Shown here one piece after another: positions 11,840-24,173 of a stretch of DNA of 64,000 nt. The stretch covers positions 1,054,001 to 1,118,000 of the forward strand of contig JAOALB010000001.1 in the NCBI GenBank assembly GCA_025331125.1. Reading direction: 5' to 3'. The stretch's first letter is position 1; each line of letters begins with the position of its first letter. Both the position numbers and the translations under genes were made by a program. Origin of the DNA: Mycogone perniciosa. Taxonomy: Eukaryota; Ascomycota; Sordariomycetes; Hypocreales; Hypocreaceae. The notes beneath the pieces were generated by a model, which saw nothing but the letters and a program-made list of their open reading frames with translations, had not been told where the DNA came from and did no database searches.

Positions 11840-12496
11840 TTAGACTTGTGCAGAGATGGAGCAAGTACTCGTAATGTGGTCGGTGTACTCCATATAGATT
11901 AGTTGAATTTATTCAGACCAGGAATGACTCCCCGATGGCTAATGTAACTAATGTGAGTCTACGGAGTATACGCTATATATAGATATATACAGCAACTCCT
12001 TAATGTTAGGAACCCAAGTCTCCAGCTGGAATCCTTTCCCTGGACTGAAAGGGGCGGAATACAACCAGAAACTGGCAGGTGATCATATATGGGCCACCTG
12101 ATGGCATCACGAATGCAATGCATTTACGAGTGAGCCTGCCTGCCAGATTATACTCGTACGTAGCAACATTTGTACTCGCTATGAAATCATGGACCTCGAA
12201 TGCCGGGTTGCCCTTTGGCGGCAACGGCTCGGCGCGGTGGCACGTGCGGCAGTTACAAAGGGGCACATGGAATTCAGTTACGCAAAATTGTGGGTCTATT
12301 ATTAATCGATATTAGGCAATTTGAAGATGCATCTGCATCTGTGGAGGAAATCGTACGGATCGTACGGGTGTTGCTCGATGATACAGGAGACAAGGAGATG
12401 CCCAGAAGTTGCGATTGGCATCGGAACATTAGTGGTCGAGATGGAACGTACGTGCAATGAGATATCGGTAGTAAAAGTCGGGGCTATTGAAACATA

Positions 12497-12510
12497 GTAC
12501 GGAGTACTAC
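12497..12510. repeat. Dispersed motif copy GTACGGAGTACTAC
   Basis: One spacer copy of the window-wide GTACTCCGTAC/GTACGGAGTAC motif. A nearly identical string lies at 13087-13100, 590 bp away. Confidence 0.8.
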
Positions 12511-13086
12511 TAACATAGCCGCCAAGTTGCATACCAGTCGTTCAAAGAAAGTTGCATATCAGCAGCAAGGATGTCAGTGGAGAGTTGGCAGTGGTACATA
12601 TTTTTTCTTGCTTTTAGCATATCTGCGGTCTGCCCTCATTCTGCAAAGGAATGCGATTGACGTTGCTTCGTAGTTTGGTAGTACTTACTAGCTTCGTGAC
12701 TAACACAAGGACAAAGACAATGACAAGCTTTTTAGCCATCGTATCACATGGAGCCAGTGGCAGGAATTGTTTGAAAGGGGGCGTTTGCATTAATTCGGGT
12801 GCGGTGCCAAAATGCACTGTACAAGAATTGCTGACAGACGCGTGCCTCTTTTTGTGAATGATCAATAGACCTTGTCATGCATCTCGTAATGCCTGTCACC
12901 TGCGTATCTGTGCTGACGGTGAAGTGCAAGCAAGCATGGGTATGATAAAAAAGACTCCGACCGCATTGGCTTTTCGGTGTTTTACGAGTACCCGTAGTAC
13001 TCCATATAGAGTTTTGGATGGCTCGTATTTGCGCACTGATCGAAAGACTCCAAAGTCTGGGGATACTAGGTACTATCTACTACCAG

Positions 13087-13100
13087 GTACGGAGTACTAC
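13087..13100. repeat. Dispersed motif copy GTACGGAGTACTAC
   Basis: The same 14-nt string as at 12497-12510, and both are followed by TAA or TAAT. It lies upstream of ecm33. Confidence 0.8.
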
Positions 13101-15215
13101 TAATCTATCAGATAGAAGGTGTGGACGAAGCCACACAGCCACCATGGCGATGCTGCCGCGTTCCCGATGTTGGTCTTGATATCAGATGATGCGTCGATTC
13201 GGTGCCAATGGTCAGCATTTTTTATGTCTCTCCCTTGTCTTTTCATCAGCGCCAATAAATGCTCAATAAGACGGCGGCGCTGAGATGCCGGTGCTGCATT
13301 TGGAGATATGAGTCAATTCCAGGCCATGTACTCCATATTTTGTACATATGAAACGACTGTCCATGGACAACGAAACAGATTGACCTGCTTAGCAAGTCTG
13401 TAGTACACGACACAGGGGGCGAACGGAGCCGAGGTGGACAGACGCTTGGCCTTGAGGCCGGGTATGCCGCATCGCGTCTGAATGGCCAGACTTTGGCCAG
13501 GGGGTTATGGAGTGGTTCCAGAAAAAAACAGGCACAGGGCGCACTAACAGGCGGTGCACAAATCAAGTTTCAACGACAACCCTTGCTAGCAGCCAGTTCA
13601 GGTTGCTACTAGTGGCCATGGCCCAAGAGGTCGCTACATCATTATAGGCACATAACAGTACTGGATCGTGAGCTGACTGGCCGATGAGAGATGCGTATCA
13701 ACAATGCTACTTTTGTGATGACGACGACGACGACGTTGAGATGCTATCATCAGTGTAATCGGGCCGTGTTCGCACATTCGTTCTACGAGTATTGTTCATG
13801 TGCTATTACTCGTACACTTGCAGAGCTCGGATCCGTTGCACCGCAAGAGTAGTAATACATAATTTCCAAGGCATGGGATCATCTGCCAAGCCTTTTGCCG
13901 TCGAGGGGTAGATCATGAGGATTGTTACACTGTGCTCGTCTAGCTCAGGTACGAGCATTTAGAGAAAAACCAATACTACGGAGTACATACATACCACACT
14001 ACTCGGACTGACAGTCGCTCGAGGCTTCTTTGACGAACAAACAGTGGCTTTCATGTGTTAATTTACGTGTATCTCTCTTAGACAGGTACTGCACTACTCC
14101 GTACTCCCTACTGATGCCTGAGATATTATGTATCAGCGAGATGAATCGGTGGGTCGTGTCCTCCTGAACCGTGCAAAAAGAAGCGCGTCCATCAATCAAT
14201 CTCCAATCTCACACGCCCCTACTCCGTACTCGTGCTCCATCCCCTGGCCACCTACCTCTCTTGGCTGTGGTTGGTCTAGTCTAGGAGGAAACATTGCTGC
14301 AGCAGGGGGTTCCCGGCGGGTTTCGTCCGCTGCAGCACCAGCCAGCAACCCAAGTCCAAGTTCTTCTCTTCCTTTTTCCCTCCTTCTCTTCGCCCTTTTC
14401 GCCGTCGTTTGCTGCTGCCCGTCGTGTCGTCGTCGTCCTCCTGCTTCAATTCCAGCCGCTCGTTATCAGGTCAAGCAATTGTCTTTTCGCATTTTTATTA
14501 TTTTTTATTCTTCTCTCTCATCCATCACCAATACTACTACACCACTCTGCAGAACGTTTTACCACAGGCAGCGCGTAGCCTTTATTATTTCCATCGCCAT
14601 CGTTAAGACCTTCTAGCACGTTGCCGAGGAACAACGCCCCCCGTTTTTTGCTGGCTCGAACAAAGTGAGAAAAAGGGATCGATTCTGTTACAAAGGTGTG
14701 TTCTCCTAGTTTCGCCAGCCAACACGCGCCGTTGCCTCGCAGCTGCACGCTTAAGCTTGATCTCGCTGGGCAATTCACCACCATACCTTCACTTGCGTTC
14801 TCCCTGCCCTTCCACCACCGCACGCTTCTACCCGCTTCCTTTCGACCCATCTCCTTTTCTCGAAACCAGTTGTCCATCGCTACTGTGGAATTGCATTCCT
14901 CCTTCCGCATAGCTCGCGCTTGTGTTGTGTGACGCCTGCTTTACCAATACCCGAATCACGTTCGCGAGACAGCTGGGGAAAAGGGTATTTCGAGCCGTTC
15001 TGGGCGAATCTTGGACAACTTTGTTCAATCAACATCTTTTGCCTCTGACCAAGCCTTTTGGACTGCTCCCATAGCTTTAAACGATCCCAGGCATTGCCCA
15101 CAGTCAGAAAACCCCCTTTAGCAGACATCGCACGTTTCTCAGAATATCGACGACATCTCGACAATTAGCGTCGTCAGAACAAGGTTGCTAACGAATTTGT
15201 TTGTGTAGATTCACA

Positions 15216-16499
15216 ATGCATTCCGCCATGCTTTTCTCGGCCTTGGTGGCCGCTGGTGTCACTGTTGTGTCCGGTAAGCTTCGTTTCCCCCAGCGCTCGT
15301 GCAAATACTGATGAACTTCCAGGTGCTTCTACCTGCACAAGCGATATCACCATCACCCAGCCCACCCCCGTCATCGACTGCGACGTTGTTGCTGCCAACA
15401 TCAAGGTTGACACGTCTGTCTCCGGCTCCCTGAGCATTGAGGGCCCTAAGCAGATCACCGGTGATCTCATCATTACCAATGCCACCCAGCTCGTCTCCAT
15501 CTCGAGCCGATCCATCAACTCCATCGGCGGCAGCTTCAACCTCCAGAACCTCGAGCTGTTGAGCTCCCTTAGCATGGAGTCACTCAAGACTCTCAACAAG
15601 ATCTCCCTCGTCAAGCTTCCCCAATTGAGCTCACTAACTTTTGGTACCTCGGGTGTGACCAAGGCCAGCTCCATTGAGATTACCGACACCTTCCTCAGCG
15701 ATTTGAGCGGTCTCAACATTGGCACTGTTGATACCCTTCAAATTACCAACAACCACAAGCTGACTGCGTTCAACTCGGATCTTGTCAACATTACCACGCT
15801 CCTGGCGGTCAACAGCAACGGAAACAACATGCAGATCAATATGTCGAAGCTCACCACGGCCAGCGAGATTCAACTTTCGAACATCAAGGCCTTTGGTGTT
15901 CCAAACCTGAGCAAGGTCTCCGGCTCGATCAAGTTCGATCAAAACCCCGAGCTCACCACTTTCAGTGCTTTGAACCTCACCACTGTCGCCAACAGTGTCA
16001 CCTTCATCAACAACAACAAGCTTACCAACGTCTCCTTCCCTCTGTTGACCCAGATTGGTGACCTTACCATTCAGAACAACACTGCTCTCGACGCCATTGA
16101 CGGTTTCCCCAAGCTGCAGACCATCACTGGCGGTGTCATTCTGCGTGGCAACTTCGAGGCGTGAGTGAAACCAAACCCCAATTATCTGTTGAACTACTCT
16201 GCTGACATACCCACAGCGTCAAGCTTCCTAGCCTCAAGGACGTCAAGGGTGGTGTGACTGTCACTTCCACCACTGACATCTCCAACTTCTGCAGCTTCTT
16301 CACCGAGGCCAAGTCCAAGGGTAACATCCAGGGCAAGGAGTCCTGCACAAGCAACAACAAGGCTGCCAACGAGGGTGGCGATAGTGGCAGCTCCAAAACT
16401 GGAACCGGATCTGGCAAGGACAACGCTGCTGGAGCTGTTGGCATCAATATGCTGGTGTCCGGCCTCACCGTCCTTGCCGTTATGGCCCAGCTACTGTAA
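15216..16499 (+). CDS. ecm33: GPI-anchored cell-wall protein Ecm33
   Basis: Three exons, 15216..15273, 15323..16160 and 16217..16499, give 392 aa. A signal peptide (MHSAMLFSALVAAGVTVVSG) precedes a receptor-L-like region of leucine-rich beta-helix repeats (LVSISSRSINSIGGSFNLQ, LSSLSMESLKTLNKISLVK, VTFINNNKLTNVSFPLL) with many N-glycosylation sequons. A Gly/Ser/Thr-rich stalk and a C-terminal hydrophobic tail (INMLVSGLTVLAVMAQLL) act as the GPI-attachment signal. Ecm33 proteins are plasma-membrane and wall anchored and are needed for normal wall assembly in fungi; their molecular activity is not settled. The first intron falls right after the signal-peptide codons. The long pyrimidine-rich leader suggests strong expression. 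Confidence 0.95.
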
Positions 16500-17174
16500 G
16501 AATCGGAGAGGAAATCATTGCTCGGAATTGGCGTCATTCTCTGTTCTCCCAAATGTTTCCTGTTTTCTCTTAGCCAGCAAATCGCGGTTTTGTCAGTCCT
16601 TTCACGCCTTGGCTGTCAACTGATCTGCGACCGCAACATTCGTGTTTGCGGCGCTAACGCTAGAACTTAATAATGGAATGTACTTCAAAACGTCGCCACG
16701 CTCCGTTTGTCTTTCAGCAAGCTCGATACGACGGATGTTTCATACTCAATGTGGTTGCGCTACCGATTCGTTGGCACCGGCTATGAACTTTATGGCTCGT
16801 GTGCTTTGTGGAGGTGGGATGGTTTTGTCTTGATCAATCGTTGCGAGTTTTTGACTTTTTTCTTTTATAAACATTTCAGCAACGGTTGGGTTGAGATTGG
16901 CCCAGTTGCGGTTCAAAAGGGTTCATGCGTGTACGGTTACTGGCGGTAATTATAACATGATTTTTATCACTCTGTAATGAGCTCTTTTCTTCCTTCCCGT
17001 GGCATTGGTGAATGTATTAGCAACCGTGCTTGAATAGACTCAGGGGTATCGTGACCATTCTCTTCATGTAATTGGATCTTGTATCACTAATCACTTTCTA
17101 CAGTAACTTGTCCATAGACGCAAGTTTAGAATATCTCCATCTTCAAACCCCTCGGTATATATACATAGCCCTTA
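16500..17174. other. Convergent spacer between ecm33 and the SPF45-like gene
   Basis: Both genes end here, so the region is probably their two 3' UTRs. It is T-rich near 16850-16875. I see no gene or repeat. Confidence 0.5.
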
Positions 17175-18855
17175 TTATACATCTCCATAGATACCTCGCT
17201 CAAACTTCTCCGTGTTGTAAAATTTAGGAATGATCTTATTTCCATTGAAGACTCGCCCATCTAGCTCGTTGACGGCCTATAACACTGATTAGCTAGGGTT
17301 CTCTTCCAGGTAAACGTGTGTCCCATGACGTGACTTACTCGGAGAGCTGATACTTGGTCAGTGAATTTGATAAAGACTTGGCGACTCTCTTGGTCGATGT
17401 ATAATCTTTCCACGCGTCCATACTAGGTTTCATTAGTTTTGGTGTTTTTTTCTTTTTGACATGAAAGCTTTGCGTAAGATTAGGCGGACTTACCTTTTCA
17501 CCACATTCCTCGCCAATTTCCTGACCTAAGCCATCTGCGATCTCAGCTGGTAGATCGGGCATGTTTTCCAACATGTTCTGGAGGATGATGACCTCGCTCA
17601 TGACGCCGAATTTACCGCCCTTTTCTTTTCGTTTACCGCCGATGATCTTGCCCTTGCCACCGGGTTCGGCCCATCCGCCGCCATCGGCATCAGCTTTCTT
17701 ACGGCGCTTGTCGACTTGTACTCGTAAAGGATCGAGGATACCTGATTCGTTAGCGCCGAGGGCGGAGCCTTTTGTCCATCCGTATTTGCTCATAAGACGG
17801 TGGGCAAAGCCAGCTTGGCCAGGGCGGGATGAGCGTGATTCAGGGTCTTTCGAGTCATTGCCTGTGTCGAGGGTGGGTGGTGGAGAGTAGGAATCATCTT
17901 CGTCATCTTCGGGTGCGGCGATGGGTGGTTCTGGGGGTTGGACGTAGCGGACTGGAGCTCGTGATATTGTGGCGGAGTCGGAGGGCGGCGGCGGAGGGGG
18001 AGGAGCGCCATCGGTTTGAGGTGGTGGTGGTGGTGGTGGAGGAGGAGGAGAAGGAGGAGGAGCTTGTCCAGAAGATAGAGCTAAGCGGCGGGTGTAGGCA
18101 TCGTCGGCAGTCTCGTTTTCGGGTGGCGCTGCGGGAGGTGATTTCGGTAGCGGCGCAAACGAATATGATTGGGGCGGAGCAAACTGATCTGTGACGAGAA
18201 TAGTTAGAGCCAAAGATGGAGTATCAAATTCTAGTTCCAAACACTTACTAGATGCCATATGCTGGGCACCTTCGTCATCATCGTCGGAGAAATCACTGTC
18301 GTCTTGTCTCTTCCTATGTCGATATAGCAGCGACTTCCACTCTCTGACTTCGTCTATTTTCTCGTCGCTCCGGAGAAACTCGTCCACATTGGTTGGCCTC
18401 GTAGGATCGTAGAGCTCATTCCAGTCCGTCTCCCACTGCTCCTGCTGCTTCTTCTTCTTCTTTCGACCTCCGCGCTGGCGCTTTTCTCCTACGCCGTACA
18501 TCCATTCATCCTCTTCCGTTACAGCCCAGTCAGCAAGCGTGCTCTTTTGCGGCGGTGGCTGTGACGCGGCCGCTGTGGTTGTGGTCGTAGTCGTGGTTGT
18601 GGTCGTGGTGGCGGGCTTGGGAATAACCTTTGAGAGCGTGGCTTTGGGCTTTGCCTGCTTAACCTGGGGCCGTCTGATGGGTTGGAATTGTAGAGCTGCA
18701 TTGATGGGCTTCTTGGGAGCTGCTTCACTTGAGGTGACTCCGGTCTGATTGTGTAGAATTGGCGCAGCGGAGATGGTGGCGGGAGAAGGGTCGTTTGGGT
18801 CGTGGAGGTTGTCATAGAGGGATAGTCCTCTTGGAGGCGGCGGAGGAGCCGCCAT
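17175..18855 (-). CDS. SPF45/RBM17-like splicing factor (G-patch plus UHM/RRM)
   Basis: Four exons, 18855..18249, 18188..17494, 17422..17339 and 17276..17175, give 495 aa. The N-terminal half is Pro-rich and disordered, with a poly-Thr run and a poly-Pro run. A G-patch follows (RLMSKYGWTKGSALGANESG), then a C-terminal RRM whose parts come from the last three exons: VIILQNML, YGRVERLYIDQESRQVFIKF, AVNELDGRVFNGNKI. The RVF tripeptide is the R-x-F signature of U2AF-homology motifs, which bind tryptophan ligands in other splicing factors. In other eukaryotes SPF45 acts in early spliceosome assembly and 3' splice-site choice. The first intron (18189-18248) is 60 nt and stop-free in frame. The gene is divergent from dbp5 across 498 bp. 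Confidence 0.92.
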
Positions 18856-19353
18856 TGCTGCTGAACGGCGAATGCTTGATATTCGATGAGGTGATGAAGC
18901 AAGTTCAAGTTATTTTACTGCGAGGATCTGAAACGTGGAGGTGTAATGTGCTTGCGTTCAGCAGAAGACGGTAATGAAATGGCTGTCGTTTCATCTTGGT
19001 TGAAGCTCCATGAGGTTTCTAGTTCAGAGCTATGCGCGCCGGATAAACAGCGGCACAGAGCATCCCTGCTGATGTGGGTAACTGGTCACTGAGCTGCAGG
19101 TTGCCCCTCCAATCAACCCCGCCAAAATTTCCCCAGCTGTCACTCTCAAGGCAACCTATCTCGAGCTGTAGGTTTTTTGCTTTCGCCATCAAATCCAGTG
19201 CCGCTGTCAAACGCCACATTCAAACAGCAGCACTTCTATTTTATCTTTTCATCGATACCCCTCGAATCACTCGGAGACAGTTGCAGGCTGACTGTCTTCT
19301 GGCACCTTCATCCTCGACGGCGAACAGTCTAATATCCTTTCTACCCGCCCGAC
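18856..19353. other. Divergent promoter region, SPF45-like gene and dbp5
   Basis: A 498-bp intergenic stretch lies between two head-to-head genes that both act on mRNA. No TATA box or known factor site stands out by eye. Confidence 0.5.
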
Positions 19354-20979
19354 ATGTCTGACCTTGCGAGCCGTATCACGAAGCCGGACGACGCAGCCCC
19401 GGCCCCGGCGGAGACACCTGTGGATGCTCCTGCGACTGAGGTTGCTGAGGGCCAGGTAGATGGCGCTGTGGAGGAACTCGGTGGATCTGGACTTCAAGAG
19501 CCGGAGTGGGATGTCGAGGTCTCACTCAGTGAGCTTCAGAATAATGAAGCCACACCCTTTCACTCGGCTACGTCGTGGGAAGACATGGGACTGTAAGATC
19601 TATCGTGCGTGGGATGGTGTCACAGTTTTGCTAATGGCCGCATCTGCAGCTCTGCGGATATTCTGAAGGGTCTCTTGGCCCTGAAGTTCTTCAAGCCGTC
19701 CAAGGTCCAGGGCAGGTCGCTTCCCCTGATGCTTAGCAACCCTCCAAGGAATATGATGGCCCAATCGCAATCTGGTACTGGCAAGACTGCGGCATTTGTC
19801 ACTGCCATTCTGTCCCGTGTCGACTTCACTCAACCCGACCAGCCCCAGGCCTTGGCCTTGGCCCCTAGCCGTGAATTGGCTCGTCAGATCGAAGGTGTTA
19901 TCAATGCTATTGGCAGGTTCATCGAGAATCTTAAGGTCGCTGCGGCAATTCCAGGTGCTCTTCCTCGTGATCAGCCAGTCCGGTCTGCTGTCATCGTCGG
20001 CACTCCTGGCACTGTCATGGACGTTATTCGACGCAAACAACTAGATGTCTCGAAATTGAGGGTTCTAGTCCTCGATGAAGCCGACAACATGTTGGACCAG
20101 CAGGGCCTGGGCGACCAGGCACTAAGGGTGAAGAAGTAAGATGATATCCCTATGTTTGGTTGGTGTGAGATGACTAACCCGCAAGTTTAGCATGCTTCCG
20201 AAGAGCATTCAAATCCTGCTCTTTTCAGCGACATTCCCCGACAAGGTTGGCAGTTATGCCAAGAAGTTTGCTCCCGATGCGCACTCCCTGAGGCTTCAGC
20301 GCAGTGAGCTTACCGTCAAGGGCATCTCTCAGATGTTCATCGATTGCCCAGACGACAACGTGAAGTACGACGTTCTTTGCAAGCTCTACGGTCTCATGAC
20401 CATTGGCCAGTCCGTCATTTTTGTCAAGGTATGTAACACACCCAGTAAGGTCTTTTTGTTTTCTGACTAACATATAACCAGACACGCGAGAGTGCCAATG
20501 AGATCCAGAGACGCATGGTGGCCGATGGACACAAAGTCTCTGCTCTCCATGCTGCTTTTGATGGCTCTGAAAGAGATGATCTGTTGGCCAAGTTCCGGCG
20601 AGGCGAGAACAAGGTCCTCATCACTACAAACGTTCTTGCACGAGGAATCGACGTATCAACAGTGTCAATGGTCATCAACTACGACATCCCCATGAAGGGT
20701 CGGGGAGACTCTGAGCCTGATGCCGAGACCTACCTCCACCGCATTGGCCGAACTGGACGTTTCGGCCGTGTTGGTGTCAGCATCAGCTTCGTCTATGACA
20801 AGAAGAGTTACGATGCACTAAGCAGTATTGCTACCACATATGGCATCGATCTGGTCCGCCTCGACACGGAGGACTGGGATGATGCGGAGGAGCGGGTCAA
20901 GGAAGTCATCAAGAAGAACCGCGCCCAGGCGGCTTATGCCCCGAGTGCGACGGACAGCCAGCCAACGAAGGCCTCTTAG
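19354..20979 (+). CDS. dbp5: DEAD-box RNA helicase Dbp5 (mRNA export)
   Basis: Four exons, 19354..19592, 19650..20135, 20191..20428 and 20482..20979, give 486 aa. After an Ala/Pro/Glu-rich N-terminal extension (MSDLASRITKPDD) come the helicase motifs in order: Q-motif region (FFKPSKVQGRSLP), motif I (AQSQSGTGKT), Ia (PSRELARQ), Ib (VGTPGTVMD), II (LDEADNMLD), III (LFSATFPD), IV (VIFVKTRE), V (TTNVLARGID) and VI (HRIGRTGRFGR). Dbp5 remodels messenger RNPs at the cytoplasmic face of the nuclear pore with Gle1 and also helps translation termination; that role comes from the family. Length and insertions match Dbp5 rather than eIF4A. The start is the first ATG with the family N-terminus. Confidence 0.95.
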
Positions 20980-22300
20980 GGAGGGCGGTTGGGGGGATGG
21001 AATACGTATTAACCCGGCGGCGGATCATGTTGTCTCTTGCTTAACGGGAGCGCCACAGTTGAGGACTTCACAAACTATGGAAATGACATAATGGGAGAGG
21101 TTGCATGACAGGATCAGTAGAACATGGCACAACAAGATACCAACAAATTTGCAGAGTTGTGATATTACTGGAAGGTTCAATGATAGATATCGCACGTCCC
21201 CAAGGTCTGATTGATGTCTAACCACCTTTGGGGAGTCTGCAGCTCAGCTTCTGGGCATGAGCTTTGATTGCAGATGTGACTCAGCGAATGCTGATCCGAG
21301 GCTTGTCTGTCTCGTGCCTCAAATGTGGATACAGGCATTTGACTTCACTTATGGAGCATCATCTCGACCGCAACATGGCCTGTATCTACCCACCGGAGCC
21401 GTACGGGTATCTGTGTCATGATTGGAGGTCAAGTGGGACATGGCTTCGACTGGGAGGATTAGCCATCCATGAATGACTCCTTCTCGACTCCATTTCCATA
21501 CATGGTTCCGTGCGTTCTTCTTTGCAGCTACGTCATCCAACGAGAGAGAGCCGAATAGGCAAAGCCACTTGTGCCATACCGAGGACTGGCGATCATTCAT
21601 CCCTAGCATAGCATAGCCTAGTTGCCTAGCATAGTATCATTGATAGCAAACGCTGGACTTTATGGTGGTGGTCAGAGACACCCTAAATCTGGCAAGTCTG
21701 GCCTCACCGACCGCCGTTGTTTCTTCGTCGTGTAGCGGCATAACTCACGTCATGCAGTGCTACATGCTACAATCCGCGGTTGTGTTTATCTCTGTACTAC
21801 TCATACGGAGAGGTGCGGCCAGAAGATACGGCGGAGCTGGAGGGGGTCACACGCAGCTCTCGGTCGGTAACTACCTGCATATAGATAAACAGGAAATAGA
21901 GGCGAGCTGAAAACATGAGGTCGTGAATGGATATAACTGCAGACCGAGTCTTGGAAGATGGCATGATGGAGGGTAGGATAATCCATTATCATATGTTGTT
22001 TACACTCCATCATCGTATCGCCGACCAAGAGCAAAGCTCCGTTGGCCCCCCGCCACAGTCCCGCCCATCATGTCACAGCAGAGCCAAGAAAGGCAAGGCA
22101 AAAAAAAAAAACCCCCCGAACAACGCGGTGAAGCGTGGTTTCACGTGCGATCGTCAACCTGCTTTGCAATTTGGTCACTTTTTGGAGACCTCCATGGCCA
22201 ACCCCACTCTTTTTTTAATGTCACCACCATCTCACTCACCGCCAAGCGCCGCACAAAATTTCAAATACTACTATCTACTAGTACTGCATTTATTATGCCA

Positions 22301-22301
22301 C

Positions 22302-22333
<32 letters not shown>

Positions 22334-22352
22334 GCAAGCAAGCAATCAATCA
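22301..22352. repeat. (CAAT)n/(CAAG)n tetranucleotide microsatellite
   Basis: About seven tandem TCAA units are followed by AGCA units and again by CAAT units. This is a simple tetranucleotide repeat with a variant core. Confidence 0.9.
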
Positions 22353-22587
22353 TGCCGCGGACAAACAAAGACATTGTATGCATAAAATAAGATAGAGAAA
22401 AACAGGGAAAAACCACACGAGGTTCTCCATCCCTAGCACGACGCTGGTGGCAACAATTACGGTCACGGCTATTCCACAATCGGGTAGTCGTCGTTGTGTA
22501 TCAGGACCCTGGCTGGGCCCGATTGCGATTTTGTGCCCACGCAGGCGGGCGACAAAAAAGGAGGGACCGCAAAAGGTATACATATAG

Positions 22588-22605
22588 GTACTCCGTACTC
22601 CGTAC
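22588..22605. repeat. Tandem copy of the GTACTCCGTAC motif
   Basis: The string GTACTCCGTACTCCGTAC is two overlapping motif copies in tandem in the spacer after dbp5. Confidence 0.85.
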
Positions 22606-23053
22606 ATCTCATCAGACAGCTGACAGAGTGAGTACTGGGGGCTTTTACTATTATTTTACGATAGTACCAAAACCAGCCGGATAAGAGTCATCTATACTGT
22701 AATAAGAGTACCTATGCATTCAATAAGAGTCATATATAATAGTAATAATAGTAATAAGGGTAATATAGAGCAATCAGAGTTAGCTACAGCACTCATATGC
22801 TTGTCGACCCTGTTTTATTGTCACTTGCTGCCACGGAATAGCACGCACCCTTGTCAAAGGTGGTCGGCCATGGCCCCATTCACAAGGATCCATCCCATGA
22901 ACCAAAACCCAACCTCTTCTCCGAGATTGGTAACGTAACGATAGCAGCTCTATACTCGTAATAGTACTAATACCTGGTAGTAGTACTTCGTATGTACCCA
23001 TTGCAATTTTTCTAAACGGGAGGCCGGCTGGATATGGTCCGTTATATTACCAT

Positions 23054-23082
23054 GTACTCCGTACTCCGTACTACTCTGTACT
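23054..23082. repeat. Tandem cluster of the GTACTCCGTAC motif
   Basis: Three successive motif units, the third degenerate (CTACTCTGTACTAC). A complementary copy (TACGAAGTACGGAGTAC) lies about 210 bp downstream near 23290. Confidence 0.85.
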
Positions 23083-24173
23083 ACATACGCACACCCTTGA
23101 GACAGAATTTTCTTCTTCTCCCACGGAAGAAAACTCTTCTTCTCCAGAAAAGCAGGTTTATTTGACGCAATTGCCCAATGCCGATAGATTCCGGGGTCGA
23201 GCTGCAGATGAGGGGATCCGCTGGCCTTCAAGAGGCGAGCCACGTAGCAGGCCTGGGGATGCAAAAGGCCAGTGATAACATGCATTATGTACGAAGTACG
23301 GAGTACCTACACATCCATACCATATCCAGCCATCACGGGTGCATCCTCAACGCTAACTGCTTGGAGGGGCTTCTCTGATGGAGGGGCTGGAGACAGAGGT
23401 CGGCCCACTGCTCTGCTCTGCTAGCCAACTCATCCTCGTTTGCCCAACATCCGAACCATGTCCAAGCCTCTGATTTGCTCCGCGCGGCGCATGTCCCACT
23501 CCATGCGGCGTCGGGCAGCTATCCTAAGCTCGGTCATCGGTCATGTCGCAGCCCACAAAGAGGGCAGGCTGGCGAGCGTTGCGGATGAGCCCAATCGCAC
23601 TGCGACGTGGCGGCCGACGTGGCTGCATCTGCCAATTGCACTTGGGCACGACTCGATTGCCATCATGCCAAGATGTGTGGACTTTGGATCTGGGTGCAGG
23701 GGGGTATGGTCCGGAGCTCGACCTTCTGGGCTGGCCAGGCTCCGCATCGTCAATCCTCTCTGGCTCGCTTGTGATGAGCCCATGGGCCTTGCACATGGGA
23801 CGTGCTTTTTACTAGAATGGACCCATCGGGGCGGCCAGGGAATTGAGGCACCGAGTGGTGTCATCAATGTCTTCTCAGACTTCCCACCCGTTCGCAGGCC
23901 TGCCTTGGAGAAACCTCCTGCATCTTACATACGAAGTTGCAACACTTTGACTCCGTCCTCATCCAGTACCCAATAGGCTGTGCCGTTTGCCTTCTCTCAC
24001 CCGCCGAGGCCCAAGAGACCGGCCGTTTTTGTTATTGGCGGCTTATTCCTGCATCTATTCCCCCGATAATCCGATAACAGTGTAGCTTGCATGGAGGTGG
24101 AAAATAAAGCCAGCCCCCAACTCGCTCAGCCTGGAGAGTCTGCAGTGCCAGAGGTTGAGAGGGCAAAGGAAGT

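Larger units (their letters stand above)
11840..15215. other. Long spacer and pyrimidine-rich leader of ecm33
   Basis: The 3.4 kb from the glycosylase stop to the ecm33 ATG hold no supported gene. Copies of the dispersed ACGGAGTA-type motif lie near 11961, 12497, 13087, 13977, 14095 and 14221. From about 14200 to 15200 the plus strand is rich in C/T tracts, as expected for a strong fungal promoter and 5' leader. A branch sequence TGCTAAC followed by TTTGTGTAG just before the ATG suggests a leader intron ending at 15209. Confidence 0.55.
20980..24173. other. Long spacer downstream of dbp5
   Basis: The 3.2 kb hold no supported gene. They contain a CAAT-type microsatellite (22301-22352), several copies of the dispersed motif (22588-22605, 23054-23082 and about 23290-23306) and loose AATAAGAGT repeats near 22680-22760. 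ORFs of 150-180 codons at 21927-22385 and 23440-23976 show no domain. The last kilobase is probably the promoter of the giant gene that follows. Confidence 0.5.

Noticed and set aside
14128..14616. 162-codon ORF in the ecm33 leader
   Set aside because: Ser/Pro/Phe-rich translation of C/T tracts typical of a leader, ending well before the gene.
23440..23976. 178-codon ORF upstream of the giant gene
   Set aside because: It sits in a GC-rich stretch open in several frames on both strands; no conserved feature.
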